Positions 7,556-17,410 are shown, numbered from the stretch's first letter. The stretch: 64,000 nt of DNA from Luteibacter yeojuensis (GCF_000964085.1 NZ_JZRB01000007.1:89224-153223); one strand, 5' to 3'. Numbers and translations: made by a program. The notes: generated from the letters alone by a model not told the origin.

Positions 7556-9658
7556 TTACTCGCCCAGCCCCAGCTCATTCGCAAAGAATGTCATCGACAG
7601 CGCCGCGTTGCCCACCCGCTGGCTGAAGGGTGCACCGATGCCATGCCCGGCGTTCATGCGGGTGAGTAGCAGCACGGGGTTGCCCGAGGTGCTGGCGTCC
7701 TGCAGGCTCGCGGCGAACTTGCGTGACTGCCACGGTGCCACGCGCGGGTCGTTGGCGCCGGTGGTAAGCAGCACCGACGGGTAGTTCGTGCCCTTCTTCA
7801 CGTTGTACAGCGGGCCGTACGCGCGCATGGCCTTGGCTACGGCGGGATCCTTCACCGAGCCGTATTCGCTGACGTTGTACGGGCCGTTGGCGAACGCGGT
7901 TTCGTGGCGGGCCACGTCGTAGATGCCAACCATGGCGACGACGGCACGGTACTGCTCCGGGTGCTGCGTGAGCAGCGCGCCCATCAGCAGGCCGCCGTTG
8001 CTGCCGCCCAGGATGCCGAGGTGCTTCGTGTCGGTCCACTTCGTGTCGACCAGCGCTTTCGAGGCGGCGTAGAAGTCGTCGAACACATTCTGCTTGCGGG
8101 TCTTCTGGCCCTGCTCGTGCCACTGTTCGCCAAACTCGTTACCGCCGCGGATGTTCGCGTAGGCCAGCACGCCGCCGCGTTCCAGCCATGCCAGGTTGGG
8201 GCCGATGAAGCCCGGGGTCACCGGGATGCCGAAACCGCCGTAGCTGTAGAGGATGGTCGGGCGCTTGCCGTTGGGCGTGATGCCATCCATGGAGATGAGG
8301 GTGACGGGGATCTTGGTGCCGTCTTTCGACGTGCCGTCGATGCGGGTGACGCGCACCTTCGAGTAATCGGCGGCGGGCTTCACCTCGAACACGGTCTTCA
8401 GCGTGCCACTGGTGCCGTCGTATTCGGCCCAGCGGGTGGGCTGCGTCCAGCCGCTGTACGTGACCAGCGCCTTGTCCTGGCCTTCTTCGGCCGCGACGCC
8501 GCCGATGGTGATGCCGGTGGCGGGCAGCGGCAGGCGGCGGACGAACGTGGCCTTGCCGTCGTACTGGTCGGCCCACCAGTCGGGGCCGGCGCTGCGCACC
8601 ACGAGGAAGCCGTTGCCCATGGGCGTGACGCGCTGGATGGCGCCCTCGCCCTGCGGTAGCACGTCGGTGGCCTTGCCCGTGGCATCGAGCGCCACGACCT
8701 TGCCGCGCGGCGCACCGACGAAGGTCACCACGTAGAGTTTGCCGCCCACCCAGTGCGCCGAACGCACGTCGGCCTCGCGGCCCAGCGCCTTCTTGAACGC
8801 GCCGTTGCCCTGGCGCAGGTAGACCTCGGCCGGGCCACCATCGCCTTCGTTCGCGAGCAGCGCGGTGGCCTTGCCGCCGTCGCCCGCCATGAGGATGTAC
8901 TCGGCGACGGGCGAGTAGCCCTTGCCGAACACCACGGTGTCCTTCTCCTGGGTGGTGCCGATGACGTGGTGCGCAAGGTACGCATCGAACTCGCGCAGTG
9001 GCTTGTCCTTGGTCGGCGCGTCGAAGCGCGCGTACGTCACGCCCTTCTCGTCGCCATCCCACGACAGCGCCTGCGGCGTGGTGCCGCCACCGGCCCACGG
9101 CAGGCTATCGCTGAGCGGCTTGCCGGTCTGCGTATCGAGGATGTGGATGGTGGTGAGCTCGCTGCCGCCCTCGGCCGTGCCGTAGGCGAGGTAGCGGCCG
9201 CTCGGCGAGGGCCAGTATTCGGTGATGGCGGTGTTGCCGTCGCCCTTGTTGAGGTCCACCAGCGTGCGGACGGGGCCATCGGGCCAGGCCTTCGCCACCA
9301 GCACGGGCTGCGGCTGCGGCGGCGTGTTCTCGAAGTAGAACAGCGTGCCACCGGCCAGTTCGGGCGACGAGCGCGTGGTGGAAGTGATGGCGAGCTCACG
9401 GATGCGCGCGCTCAGCTCCTTGCCCATGGGCATCTTGCCGATGGTGCCTTCGGTGTAGGCGTTCTGCGCCTCGATCCACTTCTGCACGCCCTCGCCGTCG
9501 GGGTTTTCCAGCCAGCGGTACGGGTCGGTGAGCGCCTGGCCGCCGAGGGTGTCCTGCACGGCGTGCTGCGGCGTCGGCGGCGGGGTGGCCGTGGCGGCAT
9601 GGGCCGCGCAGGCGGCGAACAGGCTGAGTGCCAGGAGGCGGGGGGCGAAGGGGCGCAT
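7556..9658 (-). CDS. Prolyl oligopeptidase, S9A family, exported
   Basis: The 700-residue enzyme starts with a clear signal peptide (MRPFAPRLLALSLFAACAAHA), so it is likely periplasmic. Residues about 25-440 form the beta-propeller that gates access, beginning with DPYRWLEN, a hallmark of S9A. The C-terminal hydrolase domain carries RGGNEFGEQWHEQG and the nucleophile in GGSNGG (Ser553). Asp637 (TGANDPRVAP) and His672 (NAGHGIG) complete the triad. It cleaves short proline-containing peptides after Pro. A longer frame reaches 9739, but the ATG at 9658 gives the signal peptide. It is divergent from the S9 peptidase gene at 9779, with 120 bases between starts. Confidence 0.93.
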   Translation of the reverse strand: MRPFAPRLLALSLFAACAAHAATATPPPTPQHAVQDTLGGQALTDPYRWLENPDGEGVQKWIEAQNAYTEGTIGKMPMGKELSARIRELAITSTTRSSPELAGGTLFYFENTPPQPQPVLVAKAWPDGPVRTLVDLNKGDGNTAITEYWPSPSGRYLAYGTAEGGSELTTIHILDTQTGKPLSDSLPWAGGGTTPQALSWDGDEKGVTYARFDAPTKDKPLREFDAYLAHHVIGTTQEKDTVVFGKGYSPVAEYILMAGDGGKATALLANEGDGGPAEVYLRQGNGAFKKALGREADVRSAHWVGGKLYVVTFVGAPRGKVVALDATGKATDVLPQGEGAIQRVTPMGNGFLVVRSAGPDWWADQYDGKATFVRRLPLPATGITIGGVAAEEGQDKALVTYSGWTQPTRWAEYDGTSGTLKTVFEVKPAADYSKVRVTRIDGTSKDGTKIPVTLISMDGITPNGKRPTILYSYGGFGIPVTPGFIGPNLAWLERGGVLAYANIRGGNEFGEQWHEQGQKTRKQNVFDDFYAASKALVDTKWTDTKHLGILGGSNGGLLMGALLTQHPEQYRAVVAMVGIYDVARHETAFANGPYNVSEYGSVKDPAVAKAMRAYGPLYNVKKGTNYPSVLLTTGANDPRVAPWQSRKFAASLQDASTSGNPVLLLTRMNAGHGIGAPFSQRVGNAALSMTFFANELGLGE

Positions 9659-9778
9659 GGGGCAACCTCGGGGAACGGGGCACCGAGCGTAGCAAACCCA
9701 TGACGCCTGGCACCCCTGCCGCCAGTTGGGGCGCGGCACCCGTTATCCTCGTCCGATTTACCGTTGCAAGGCCACCCC

Positions 9779-12184
9779 ATGCGCACGCTCGCCACCGCCC
9801 TTCTCGCCGCCCTGGCCGCCGCGCCGGCCCTCGCCGCGCCGCCCCCGCCGCTGGACATGGAAACGATCATGGCCGACCCGGACTGGATCGGGCAGGCGGT
9901 GGAAGACCCGTACTGGAGCGTCGACGGCAGCCAGGTCTACTACTCGCTCAAGCGCGACGGCAGCCCGGTGCGCGACCTCTACCGCGTGCCTGCGGCGGGC
10001 GGCCCGGCCGTGAAGCTCGACCCCGCGGCCGCCGCCACGGCCGATGGCACGAAGCAGGTGTTCGACCACGACCACCGCCACGCGGCCTTCGTGCGCCATG
10101 GCGACATCTTCCTCCGCGACGTGGCCAGTGGCCGCACCGTGCAGGTCACGCGCTCCGCGAAGGCCGAGACCTCGCCGCGCCTTTCGGCCGATGGCCGCCT
10201 GCTCACGTGGCGCGCGGGCGACGACTGGTTCGCGTACGACACGGCGGGCGGCCCGGCGTGGCAGGCCGCCGTGGTCGAGGCCAAGGACGATCCGAAGAAA
10301 GACAAGAGCGACGACCTGCAGGACCAGCAACAGGCGCTGTTCTCCACGCTGCGCGGGCTGAAGAGCGACGAAAAGGCGATGAAGGCCGATGCGGACCAGC
10401 TCGCCGCCGCTGACCCGGCCCGCGCGCCGGAATCGTTCTACCTCGGCAAGGATGTCGCCATCGTCGACACCTCGCTCTCGCCCGATGGCCGCTACATGCT
10501 GGTGGTGACGAAGGCCAAGGGCGCGGATGACGGCAAGGTGGCCGACCTCACCCATTACGTCACCGACTCGGGTTACGCCGAGCCGGAAAGCACGCGCACC
10601 TACGTGGGCCGCAACGACCCGGCGCCGCAGGCGCTGAAGCTGCTCGACCTGCGAGGCCACGCCGTGTTCAACCTCGATACCGCCACGCTGCCGGGCATCC
10701 ACGACGACCCGCTCGCGGATATCCGCGCGAAGACCGTTGCCGCCCTGCGCAAGGAAGGCAAGGACGACCGCGCCGACGCGCTGGCGGTGCCGAAGACGCG
10801 CCCGGTGGTGGTGAATGCCGAATACAGCCCGGGCATCGTGTGGAGCGACGATGGCCAGCAGGTGGCCGTGCAGCTGCGCGCGGTGGACAACAAGGATCGC
10901 TGGATCGCCACGGTGGATTTCGCCCACCATGCACTCGCCACCCAGCACCGCCTCACCGACAAGGCGTGGATCAACTGGGACAACAACGATTTCGGCTTCC
11001 TGCGCGATGGCCGCACGCTGTGGTACCTGAGCGAGGAAAGCGGTTACTCGCACCTCTACACGCGCCCCCTCGGCGGCAAGGCCACGGCGCTCACATCGGG
11101 CCACTTCGAGGTCGACCACCCGGTGCTCAGCGGCGACGGCAAGACGTTCTACGTGCGCACCAACCCGGTGGCGCCGTACAGCTTCGATGTCTACAAGGTG
11201 CCGGCGGCGGGTGGCGCGCTCACGCGCGTCACGAAGTACGAGGGCATGGATGATTTCGCGCTGTCGCCCGATGGCCGCCAGCTGGCCGTGCTGCACTCCG
11301 CGCCGTACGTGCCCTCGCAGCTCGCCACGGTGGGCGTCGATGGCGGTACGCCGCGCGAGCTCACCCACACGGTGAAGCCGGCCTTCGCCGAACGCCAGTG
11401 GATCGCGCCGAAGATCGTGCAGGTGCCGTCGAAGCACGGCGCCGGCACCATTTATGCGAAGTTCTACGGCCCGGCCGATGCCACGCAAGCCGCCTCGCGG
11501 CCCGCCGTGATCTTCGTGCATGGCGCGGGCTATCTGCAGAACGTGCACCTGTCGTACCCGTCGTACTTCCGCGAGCAGATGTTTCACAACCTGCTGGTGC
11601 AGCGCGGCTACGTGGTGCTCGACATGGATTACCGCGCGTCGAAGGGCTACGGCCGCGACTGGCGCACGGCCATCTACCGCAACATGGGCCATCCGGAACT
11701 GGACGACCTGCTCGACGGCAAGGCCTGGCTGGTTGCGAACCAGGGCGTCGACCCGAAGCGCGTGGGCATCTACGGCGGCAGCTACGGTGGCTTCATGACC
11801 CTGATGGCCCTGCTGCGCGCGCCGGGCGAATTCGCGGCCGGCGCCGCGTTGCGCCCGGTCACCGACTGGACTTCGTACAACCACGACTACACCGCCAACA
11901 TCCTCAACGACCCGCAGCTCGATCCCGAGGCCTACGCCACCAGCTCGCCCATCCAGTACGCCGACAAGCTGCAGGACCCGCTGCTGATCGAACACGGCCT
12001 CATCGACGACAACGTGCTGGCCAGCGATTCGATCCGCCTGTACCAGCGCTTCATCGAACTGCACAAAAAGAACTTCTGGATGTCGCTGTACCCGATGGAG
12101 CGCCACGGCTTCGTCCACCCCGATTCGTGGCACGACGAATACCGCCGCATCGATGAATTGTTCAAGGACAAGCTCGGCCAATAA
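9779..12184 (+). CDS. S9 family peptidase, dipeptidyl peptidase IV-like, exported
   Basis: The 801-residue product has a signal peptide (MRTLATALLAALAAAPALA) and is probably periplasmic. Its N-terminal two thirds form a DPP IV-type propeller with repeated SPDGRY and SDDGQQ blades. The C-terminal catalytic domain has IYGGSYGGFMTLMALL with Ser668, HGLIDDNV with Asp743 and MERHGFVHP with His776. Such enzymes release dipeptides from proline- or alanine-containing peptides. The ATG at 9779 is preferred to an upstream TTG at 9764 because it begins the signal peptide. Paired with the divergent prolyl oligopeptidase, it suggests a local focus on periplasmic peptide breakdown. Confidence 0.93.
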   Translation: MRTLATALLAALAAAPALAAPPPPLDMETIMADPDWIGQAVEDPYWSVDGSQVYYSLKRDGSPVRDLYRVPAAGGPAVKLDPAAAATADGTKQVFDHDHRHAAFVRHGDIFLRDVASGRTVQVTRSAKAETSPRLSADGRLLTWRAGDDWFAYDTAGGPAWQAAVVEAKDDPKKDKSDDLQDQQQALFSTLRGLKSDEKAMKADADQLAAADPARAPESFYLGKDVAIVDTSLSPDGRYMLVVTKAKGADDGKVADLTHYVTDSGYAEPESTRTYVGRNDPAPQALKLLDLRGHAVFNLDTATLPGIHDDPLADIRAKTVAALRKEGKDDRADALAVPKTRPVVVNAEYSPGIVWSDDGQQVAVQLRAVDNKDRWIATVDFAHHALATQHRLTDKAWINWDNNDFGFLRDGRTLWYLSEESGYSHLYTRPLGGKATALTSGHFEVDHPVLSGDGKTFYVRTNPVAPYSFDVYKVPAAGGALTRVTKYEGMDDFALSPDGRQLAVLHSAPYVPSQLATVGVDGGTPRELTHTVKPAFAERQWIAPKIVQVPSKHGAGTIYAKFYGPADATQAASRPAVIFVHGAGYLQNVHLSYPSYFREQMFHNLLVQRGYVVLDMDYRASKGYGRDWRTAIYRNMGHPELDDLLDGKAWLVANQGVDPKRVGIYGGSYGGFMTLMALLRAPGEFAAGAALRPVTDWTSYNHDYTANILNDPQLDPEAYATSSPIQYADKLQDPLLIEHGLIDDNVLASDSIRLYQRFIELHKKNFWMSLYPMERHGFVHPDSWHDEYRRIDELFKDKLGQ

Positions 12185-12201
12185 AGCGCCCGCCCACCCC
12201 A

Positions 12202-12271
12202 TGTAGGAGCCCACCCCCGTGGGCGACCGCTCTTCGCGAATGGCTGTCGCCCACGGGTGTGGGCTCCTACA
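12202..12271. repeat. REP-like inverted repeat, type A
   Basis: Imperfect 26-base arms at 12202-12227 and 12246-12271 carry GTAGGAGCCCAC...GTGGGCGAC and the complement GTCGCCCAC...GTGGGCTCCTAC. The element sits between the S9 peptidase and the kdp promoter region and is the only terminator-like structure there. Confidence 0.9.
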
Positions 12272-12300
12272 CGCAAGCAGGCAAGCGTGCATGGTGAAAA

Positions 12301-12345
12301 TTTACGCGGAATTTACGGCGGTGCCTGCCGGCCTTACACCGTAAA
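12301..12345 (+). promoter_or_regulatory. Candidate kdp control region with TTTACG repeats
   Basis: TTTACGCGG at 12301 and TTTACGGCGG at 12312 form a direct repeat 11 bases apart, and CCGTAAA at 12339-12345 is an inverted copy. They lie 52-96 bases ahead of the first small kdp ORF in an AT-richer patch, a sensible position for a KdpE or other activator site. This is inferred from position only. No match to a known KdpE box was established. Confidence 0.4.
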
Positions 12346-12396
12346 TATCCACGCGGCAGAAAAATACGCTCCGTCCCCTCATGACGGAACCTTCCC

Positions 12397-12486
12397 GTGG
12401 AATTCCTGTGCGTCCTCCTCATCGTCGTGCTCACGGCGGTGACGATCGGCTTCCTGATGATCTGCGACCGGCTCGGTCGCCGCTAA
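12397..12486 (+). CDS. 29-residue single-pass membrane peptide upstream of kdpF
   Basis: A GTG at 12397 opens a 30-codon frame encoding a hydrophobic helix (FLCVLLIVVLTAVTIGFLMI) followed by CDRLGRR, so it reads as a one-helix inner-membrane peptide with a positive C-terminus. It ends 10 bases before kdpF. KdpF is a separate peptide, so this is a second mini-protein in the locus. I recall similar small ORFs ending in C(D/E)RL ahead of kdp genes in other bacteria, but that is not verified here. A possible role is stabilising the KdpFABC complex or signalling to KdpD. Confidence 0.6.
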   Translation: MEFLCVLLIVVLTAVTIGFLMICDRLGRR

Positions 12487-12496
12487 GGGAGCCGCC

Positions 12497-12589
12497 ATGT
12501 CCTTCATCTATGTCGTGGCCACGCTGCTTGCCGTGGCCCTGTGCGGCTACCTTTGCGTGGCCCTGCTGAAGCCGGAGTGGTTCGAATGA
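12497..12589 (+). CDS. kdpF: KdpF, small subunit of the K+-transporting ATPase
   Basis: This is a 30-residue single-helix peptide (IYVVATLLAVALCGYLCVALL) ending in KPEWFE, the usual KdpF tail pattern. KdpF packs against KdpA and stabilises the KdpFABC complex in the inner membrane. The ribosome binding site AAGGGAG lies a few bases ahead. The stop overlaps the kdpA start in an ATGA, so the two are translationally coupled. Confidence 0.9.
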   Translation: MSFIYVVATLLAVALCGYLCVALLKPEWFE

Positions 12590-14307
12590 CCACCAACGAC
12601 TTCCTGCAGCTTGGCCTTTACCTCGCCGTGTTGATGGCCCTGGTAAAACCGCTGGGCGCCTACATGGCGCTCGTGTTCGCCGATGCGCCCAACCGGGTGA
12701 CACGGGTGGGTGCGCCCGTCGAACGCCTGCTCTACCGGCTCGCTGGCGTGCGTGCCGACGAAGACATGGGCTGGAAGCGCTACGCCCTCGCCATGCTGGT
12801 CTTCAACGTGGCCGGCGTGGCCGCGGTGTACCTGCTGCAGCGCACGCAGCAGTGGTTGCCGCTGAACCCGCAGCACCTGGGCACCATCACGCCCGATTCG
12901 GCGATGAACACCGCCATCAGCTTTGCCACCAACACCAACTGGCAGGGCTACGCGGGTGAATCGACCATGAGCTACCTCACCCAGATGCTCGGCCTGGCGG
13001 TGCAGAACTTCCTTTCCGCGGCCACGGGCATCGCCGTGCTCATCGCGGTGGTGCGTGGCTTCGCGCGCCGCGGCGCCGGGGCCGTCGGCAATTTCTGGGT
13101 CGACGTGACGCGCACCACGGTGTACATCCTGGTGCCCTTCTCCCTCCTTATCGCCGTGCTGCTCCTCTCGCAGGGCGTGGTGCAGACGCTTTCGCCGTAC
13201 GTGGACGTCGCCACGCTGCAGCATGGCACGCAAAGCCTGCCGCTGGGCCCGGTCGCCTCGCAGGAGGCGATCAAGATGCTCGGCACGAACGGCGGCGGTT
13301 TCTTCAACGCGAACTCGGCGCACCCGTTCGAAAACCCCACGCCGTTCTCCAACTTCATCGAGATGCTGGCTATCTTCGCGATCCCGGCCTCGCTCTGCTA
13401 CACCTTCGGGAGCATGGTGGGCGACCGTCGCCAGGGCTGGGCCATCCTTGCCACGATGCTGCTGATCTTCGTGCCGCTCACCGTCGGCCTGGTGGCCGCG
13501 GAGCAGGCCGGTAATCCGGCCTTGCACGGCCTCGCCATCGACGCGCAGGCATCGGCGATGCAGGCCGGCGGTAACATGGAAGGCAAGGAAACCCGCTTTG
13601 GCATCGCCTCTTCCGGCCTGTTCGCGGCCATCACCACGGCCGCTTCGTGTGGCGCGGTGAACGCCATGCACGATTCGCTCACGCCACTGGGCGGCCTGGT
13701 GCCGATGTGGCTGATGCAGCTGGGCGAGGTGATCTTCGGCGGCGTGGGCTCCGGGCTATACGGCATGCTGGCCTTCGCCGTGGTCGCGGTCTTCATCGCG
13801 GGCCTCATGGTGGGCCGCACGCCGGAATACCTGGGCAAGAAGATCGAGGCCCACGAGATGAAGATGGCGAGCCTGGCCGTGCTCATCCCCTGCGCGCTGG
13901 TGGTGGTGTGCACCGCCATCGCGGTGATGGTGCCAGGCGGCAAGGCGGGCATCGCCAACCCCGGCGCGCACGGCTTCAGCGAAATGCTCTATGCCGTGAG
14001 CTCGGCTGCCAACAACAACGGCAGCGCGTTCGCCGGCCTTTCCGCGAACACGCCGTTCTGGAACACCTTGCTGGCCATCTGCATGTTCCTGGCGCGGTTC
14101 CCGCTTGCCATCGCCATGCTGGCCATGGCCGGTTCGCTGGCCGCCAAGCGCCACGTGCCGCCCTCGGCCGGCACCCTGCCTACGCACACGCCGCTGTTCA
14201 TCGCGCTGCTGGCCTGCGTCGTCATCGTCGTCGGCGCGCTTACCTTCCTCCCGGCGCTGGCCCTCGGGCCGATCGTCGAGCACCTCACGTCCATCACGGG
14301 CCACTGA
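12586..14307 (+). CDS. kdpA: K+-transporting ATPase subunit A
   Basis: KdpA is the channel-like, K+-selective subunit of the high-affinity KdpFABC pump in the inner membrane. The 573-residue protein has about ten membrane helices and four selectivity-filter loops that can be seen as TNTNWQGYAGE, GTNGGGFFNANSAHP, SCGAVNAMHDS and NNNGSAFAGL. The start is the ATG at 12586, overlapping kdpF. The open frame upstream is not part of the protein. Length and motifs are normal, so the subunit should be functional. It is followed three bases later by kdpB. Confidence 0.98.
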   Translation: MTTNDFLQLGLYLAVLMALVKPLGAYMALVFADAPNRVTRVGAPVERLLYRLAGVRADEDMGWKRYALAMLVFNVAGVAAVYLLQRTQQWLPLNPQHLGTITPDSAMNTAISFATNTNWQGYAGESTMSYLTQMLGLAVQNFLSAATGIAVLIAVVRGFARRGAGAVGNFWVDVTRTTVYILVPFSLLIAVLLLSQGVVQTLSPYVDVATLQHGTQSLPLGPVASQEAIKMLGTNGGGFFNANSAHPFENPTPFSNFIEMLAIFAIPASLCYTFGSMVGDRRQGWAILATMLLIFVPLTVGLVAAEQAGNPALHGLAIDAQASAMQAGGNMEGKETRFGIASSGLFAAITTAASCGAVNAMHDSLTPLGGLVPMWLMQLGEVIFGGVGSGLYGMLAFAVVAVFIAGLMVGRTPEYLGKKIEAHEMKMASLAVLIPCALVVVCTAIAVMVPGGKAGIANPGAHGFSEMLYAVSSAANNNGSAFAGLSANTPFWNTLLAICMFLARFPLAIAMLAMAGSLAAKRHVPPSAGTLPTHTPLFIALLACVVIVVGALTFLPALALGPIVEHLTSITGH

Positions 14308-14310
14308 ATC

Positions 14311-16380
14311 ATGACCACCCAAGCCCATGCCCCGCGCGGCTTCGACCGCGCGCTGGTGGCGCGCGCCCTCCGCGACGCGTTCACCAAGCTCAACCCCCGC
14401 CTGCAGTTCCGCAACCCGGTGATGTTCGTCGTGTTCGTGTGCAGCGTCCTCACCACCCTGTTGTGGGTGCAGGCGCTGGCGGGCCACGGTGAAGCGCCCA
14501 CCGGCTTCATCTTCCAGATCTGCCTGTGGCTGTGGTTCACGCTGTTGTTCGCCAACTTCGCCGAAGCCCTGGCCGAGGGCCGCGGCAAGGCGCAGGCCGA
14601 CGCGCTGCGCGGCTCGCGCCGCGACGTGGCCGCGAAGAAGCTGGTGGCGCCCCAACGCGATGCGCAGGTGGTGTTCACGCCGTCGAGTGAACTGCGCACC
14701 GGCCACCATGTTCTCGTTGAAGCCGGTGACATCGTGCCGGGCGATGGCGAGATCATCGACGGCGCGGCCAGCGTGGACGAGAGCGCCATCACCGGCGAAT
14801 CCGCGCCGGTGATCCGTGAAGCCGGCGGCGATCGCAGTGCCGTGACCGGGGGCACCCGCGTGCTTTCCGACTGGCTGGTGATGCGCATCACCAGCAACCC
14901 GGGCGAGAGCTTCCTCGACCGCATGATCGCGATGGTGGAAGGCGCCTCGCGCCGCAAGACACCCAACGAGATCGCGCTAACCATCCTGCTGGCGAAGTTC
15001 ACGCTGATCTTCCTGCTCGCCTGCGGCACCTTGCTGCCGTATTCGATCTACAGCGTGGAAGCGGCGGGCAGCGGCAACCCCATCACGCTCACCGTGCTGG
15101 TGGCGCTGCTGGTGTGCCTGATCCCCACCACCATCGGCGCACTGCTCTCCGCCATCGGCATCGCCGGCATGGACCGGATGATCCGCGCCAACGTCATCGC
15201 CACCTCGGGCCGCGCGGTGGAAGCCGCCGGCGACGTGGACGTGCTGCTGCTCGACAAGACCGGCACCATTACCCTGGGCAACCGCCAGGCGGTGGCGTTC
15301 CACCCGGCGCCGGGCATCGAGGAGCGCGAGCTTGCCGAAGCGGCCGACCTCGCCTCGCGCGCCGACGAGACGCCGGAAGGCCGCAGCATCGTCGTGCTGG
15401 CCGAGACGATGGCCGGCGTCGGCGGCCGTCGCCGCGATGCGGACGCCACCTTCGTGCCGTTCACCGCGCAGACGCGCATGAGCGGCGTGGATACGGGCAC
15501 CCGGCACATCCGCAAGGGCGCCATCGACGCGGTGGAGCGCTATCTCAGTGCGCAGGACAGCCACCTGCCGCCGCTGGTGAAACGCATGGCCGAGGACGTG
15601 GCCCGCCGTGGCGCCACGCCGCTCATCGTGGTGGACGGCGCGCTCACGCTGGGCGTGGTCGAGCTGAAGGACATCGTGAAGGACGGCATCAAGGAGCGCT
15701 TCGCCGAGATGCGCCGCATGGGCATCCGCACGGTGATGATCACCGGCGACAACCCGCTCACCGCCGCGGCCATCGCCGCCGAAGCGGGCGTGGATGATTT
15801 CCTCGCCGAGGCCACGCCGGAAGCCAAGCTGGCCTACATCCGCGACATGCAGGCCGAGAACCGGCTGGTGGCGATGTGCGGCGACGGCACCAACGATGCG
15901 CCGGCGCTGGCCCAGGCCGACGTGGCCGTGGCGATGAACAGCGGCACGCAGGCGGCGAAGGAAGCCGGCAACATGGTCGACCTGGACTCCAACCCGACCA
16001 AGCTGATCGAGGTGGTGGCCATCGGCAAGCAGATGCTGATCACGCGTGGCGCGCTCACCACGTTCTCGATCAGCAACGACATCGCCAAGTACTTCGCGAT
16101 CATCCCCGCCGCCTTCGCCACCACCTACCCAGCGCTCAACGCGCTGAACGTGATGCACCTGGCCACGCCGCAGAGCGCGATCCTGTCGGCGGTGATCTTC
16201 AACGCGCTGATCATCATCTTCCTCATCCCGCTCGCCCTGAAAGGCGTGGCCTACCGCGCCATGGGCGCCGCCGCGCTGCTGCGCCGCAACCTGCTGGTGT
16301 ACGGCCTGGGTGGCGTCGTCGTGCCGTTCATCGGCATCAAGCTCATCGACATGTTGCTGGTCCTCGTCGGGCTGGCCTGA
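14311..16380 (+). CDS. kdpB: K+-transporting ATPase subunit B
   Basis: This P-type ATPase hydrolyses ATP to drive K+ import by KdpFABC. The 689-residue protein shows the actuator motif ITGESAP, the phosphorylation motif [12 protein letters not shown] with Asp315, the nucleotide-domain [21 protein letters not shown] region, [10 protein letters not shown], and the hinge [17 protein letters not shown]. Membrane helices flank these domains as expected. The gene is complete and lies between kdpA and a 63-codon ORF. In most bacteria kdpC follows directly. Here two extra ORFs intervene. Confidence 0.98.
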   Translation: MTTQAHAPRGFDRALVARALRDAFTKLNPRLQFRNPVMFVVFVCSVLTTLLWVQALAGHGEAPTGFIFQICLWLWFTLLFANFAEALAEGRGKAQADALRGSRRDVAAKKLVAPQRDAQVVFTPSSELRTGHHVLVEAGDIVPGDGEIIDGAASVDESAITGESAPVIREAGGDRSAVTGGTRVLSDWLVMRITSNPGESFLDRMIAMVEGASRRKTPNEIALTILLAKFTLIFLLACGTLLPYSIYSVEAAGSGNPITLTVLVALLVCLIPTTIGALLSAIGIAGMDRMIRANVIATSGRAVEAAGDVDVLLLDKTGTITLGNRQAVAFHPAPGIEERELAEAADLASRADETPEGRSIVVLAETMAGVGGRRRDADATFVPFTAQTRMSGVDTGTRHIRKGAIDAVERYLSAQDSHLPPLVKRMAEDVARRGATPLIVVDGALTLGVVELKDIVKDGIKERFAEMRRMGIRTVMITGDNPLTAAAIAAEAGVDDFLAEATPEAKLAYIRDMQAENRLVAMCGDGTNDAPALAQADVAVAMNSGTQAAKEAGNMVDLDSNPTKLIEVVAIGKQMLITRGALTTFSISNDIAKYFAIIPAAFATTYPALNALNVMHLATPQSAILSAVIFNALIIIFLIPLALKGVAYRAMGAAALLRRNLLVYGLGGVVVPFIGIKLIDMLLVLVGLA

Positions 16381-16395
16381 AGCGGAGTAACCCCC

Positions 16396-16587
16396 ATGCA
16401 TACCGTGAACCTCACCGTGCTCATCGACGACCCGGCCGACATCGACATGGAAGTGCGCGTCGTGGCCCCCGACACCACGGCCACGGCGGCCAGCGCCACC
16501 GTCACCCCGCTGAAGCCGCGCAACGCGCCGGCCATCGCCAGCACGGCCGACGACGACTACACCCTCGGCGGCTACGCCGGCATCTGA
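16396..16587 (+). CDS. Small hypothetical protein between kdpB and the porin
   Basis: The 63-residue ORF starts at an ATG with a good ribosome binding site (GCGGAGTAA, 7 bases upstream) 15 bases after kdpB, and ends 19 bases before the porin gene. The product is not hydrophobic, is rich in Ala, Thr and Asp, and has no signal peptide or known motif. The strong ribosome site and tight packing argue for translation. The low-complexity composition leaves open that it is a chance frame in GC-rich DNA. No function can be assigned. Confidence 0.5.
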   Translation: MHTVNLTVLIDDPADIDMEVRVVAPDTTATAASATVTPLKPRNAPAIASTADDDYTLGGYAGI

Positions 16588-16606
16588 ACCAACCCAAGAA
16601 GACCCC

Positions 16607-17410
16607 ATGAAAACCGTTCTGTTGGCCGCCTGCGCGGCCGTCGCCACCCTCGCCCCGGCTGCCCACGCGGCCGACACGCCGCCGCTCACCGGCAACGTGG
16701 CGATCGTTTCCGACTACATGTTCCGTGGCCTTACCCAGACCTGGGGCCACCCTGCCATCCAGGGCGGCGCCGATTACACCAACCCCAACGGCTTCGCGGC
16801 CGGCACGTGGGCGTCCAGCGTCAGCGACCGCAGCTATGCGGGTGGCTCGATGGAGCTGGACCTTTACGCGAGCTTCGGCCGTTCCATCAGCGACGACTGG
16901 TCGTGGCGCGTGGGCCTTTACGGCTACCTGTACCCTGGCGCGAACCTCGACCAGGCCAGCGGCTACCAGCGCCGCACCTTCAATACCCTGGAGGCGAACG
17001 CCGCGCTCACGTGGCGGCAGTTCACGCTGAAATACAACCGCTCGCTTACCGACTACTTCGGTGCGGACCGCGAGCAGGGCTACGACGGCGACACGCACGG
17101 CACGGGCTACCTGCAACTGGATGCCGCGCTACCGCTCGCCGACGCCTGGTCGCTCGCGCTGCATGCGGGGCACACGCACTACACCGCGTCGCTCGCCACG
17201 CCGACGGCCTACGGCGTGCGCAACGTCAGCTACAGCGACTTTTCCGCCACCGTGAAATACGCCTTCAACGACCACTGGTCGGTGAGTGGTGGCGTCACCC
17301 ACGCCACCAACGGCCGCTACTACAGCCACGTCTCCAGCTACACGGATGCCAGCGACACGCGCGACATCGGGGGCAACCGTGGTCTCGTCATGATCCAGGG
17401 CACGTTCTGA
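16607..17410 (+). CDS. TorF-family putative outer-membrane porin (TIGR02001 type)
   Basis: The 267-residue protein has a signal peptide ending near AAHAAD (residues 1-22). It then shows the opening characteristic of this proteobacterial family, [19 protein letters not shown], where a strand leads into YxFRGxxQT. Alternating strands and aromatic girdles follow, and it ends in MIQGTF, a terminal Phe typical of BAM substrates. It should form an outer-membrane beta-barrel, and family members are annotated as porins of unknown selectivity. Its place between kdpB and kdpC, with 10 bases to kdpC, implies production with the K+ pump and suggests a K+ or ion-permeation role under K+ limitation. That role is inferred. 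Confidence 0.85.
   Translation: MKTVLLAACAAVATLAPAAHAADTPPLTGNVAIVSDYMFRGLTQTWGHPAIQGGADYTNPNGFAAGTWASSVSDRSYAGGSMELDLYASFGRSISDDWSWRVGLYGYLYPGANLDQASGYQRRTFNTLEANAALTWRQFTLKYNRSLTDYFGADREQGYDGDTHGTGYLQLDAALPLADAWSLALHAGHTHYTASLATPTAYGVRNVSYSDFSATVKYAFNDHWSVSGGVTHATNGRYYSHVSSYTDASDTRDIGGNRGLVMIQGTF

Noticed and set aside
9758..12292. 844-codon open frame opposite the DPP IV-like gene
   Set aside because: Arg/His/Val-rich shadow frame. The plus-strand peptidase has an intact catalytic triad.
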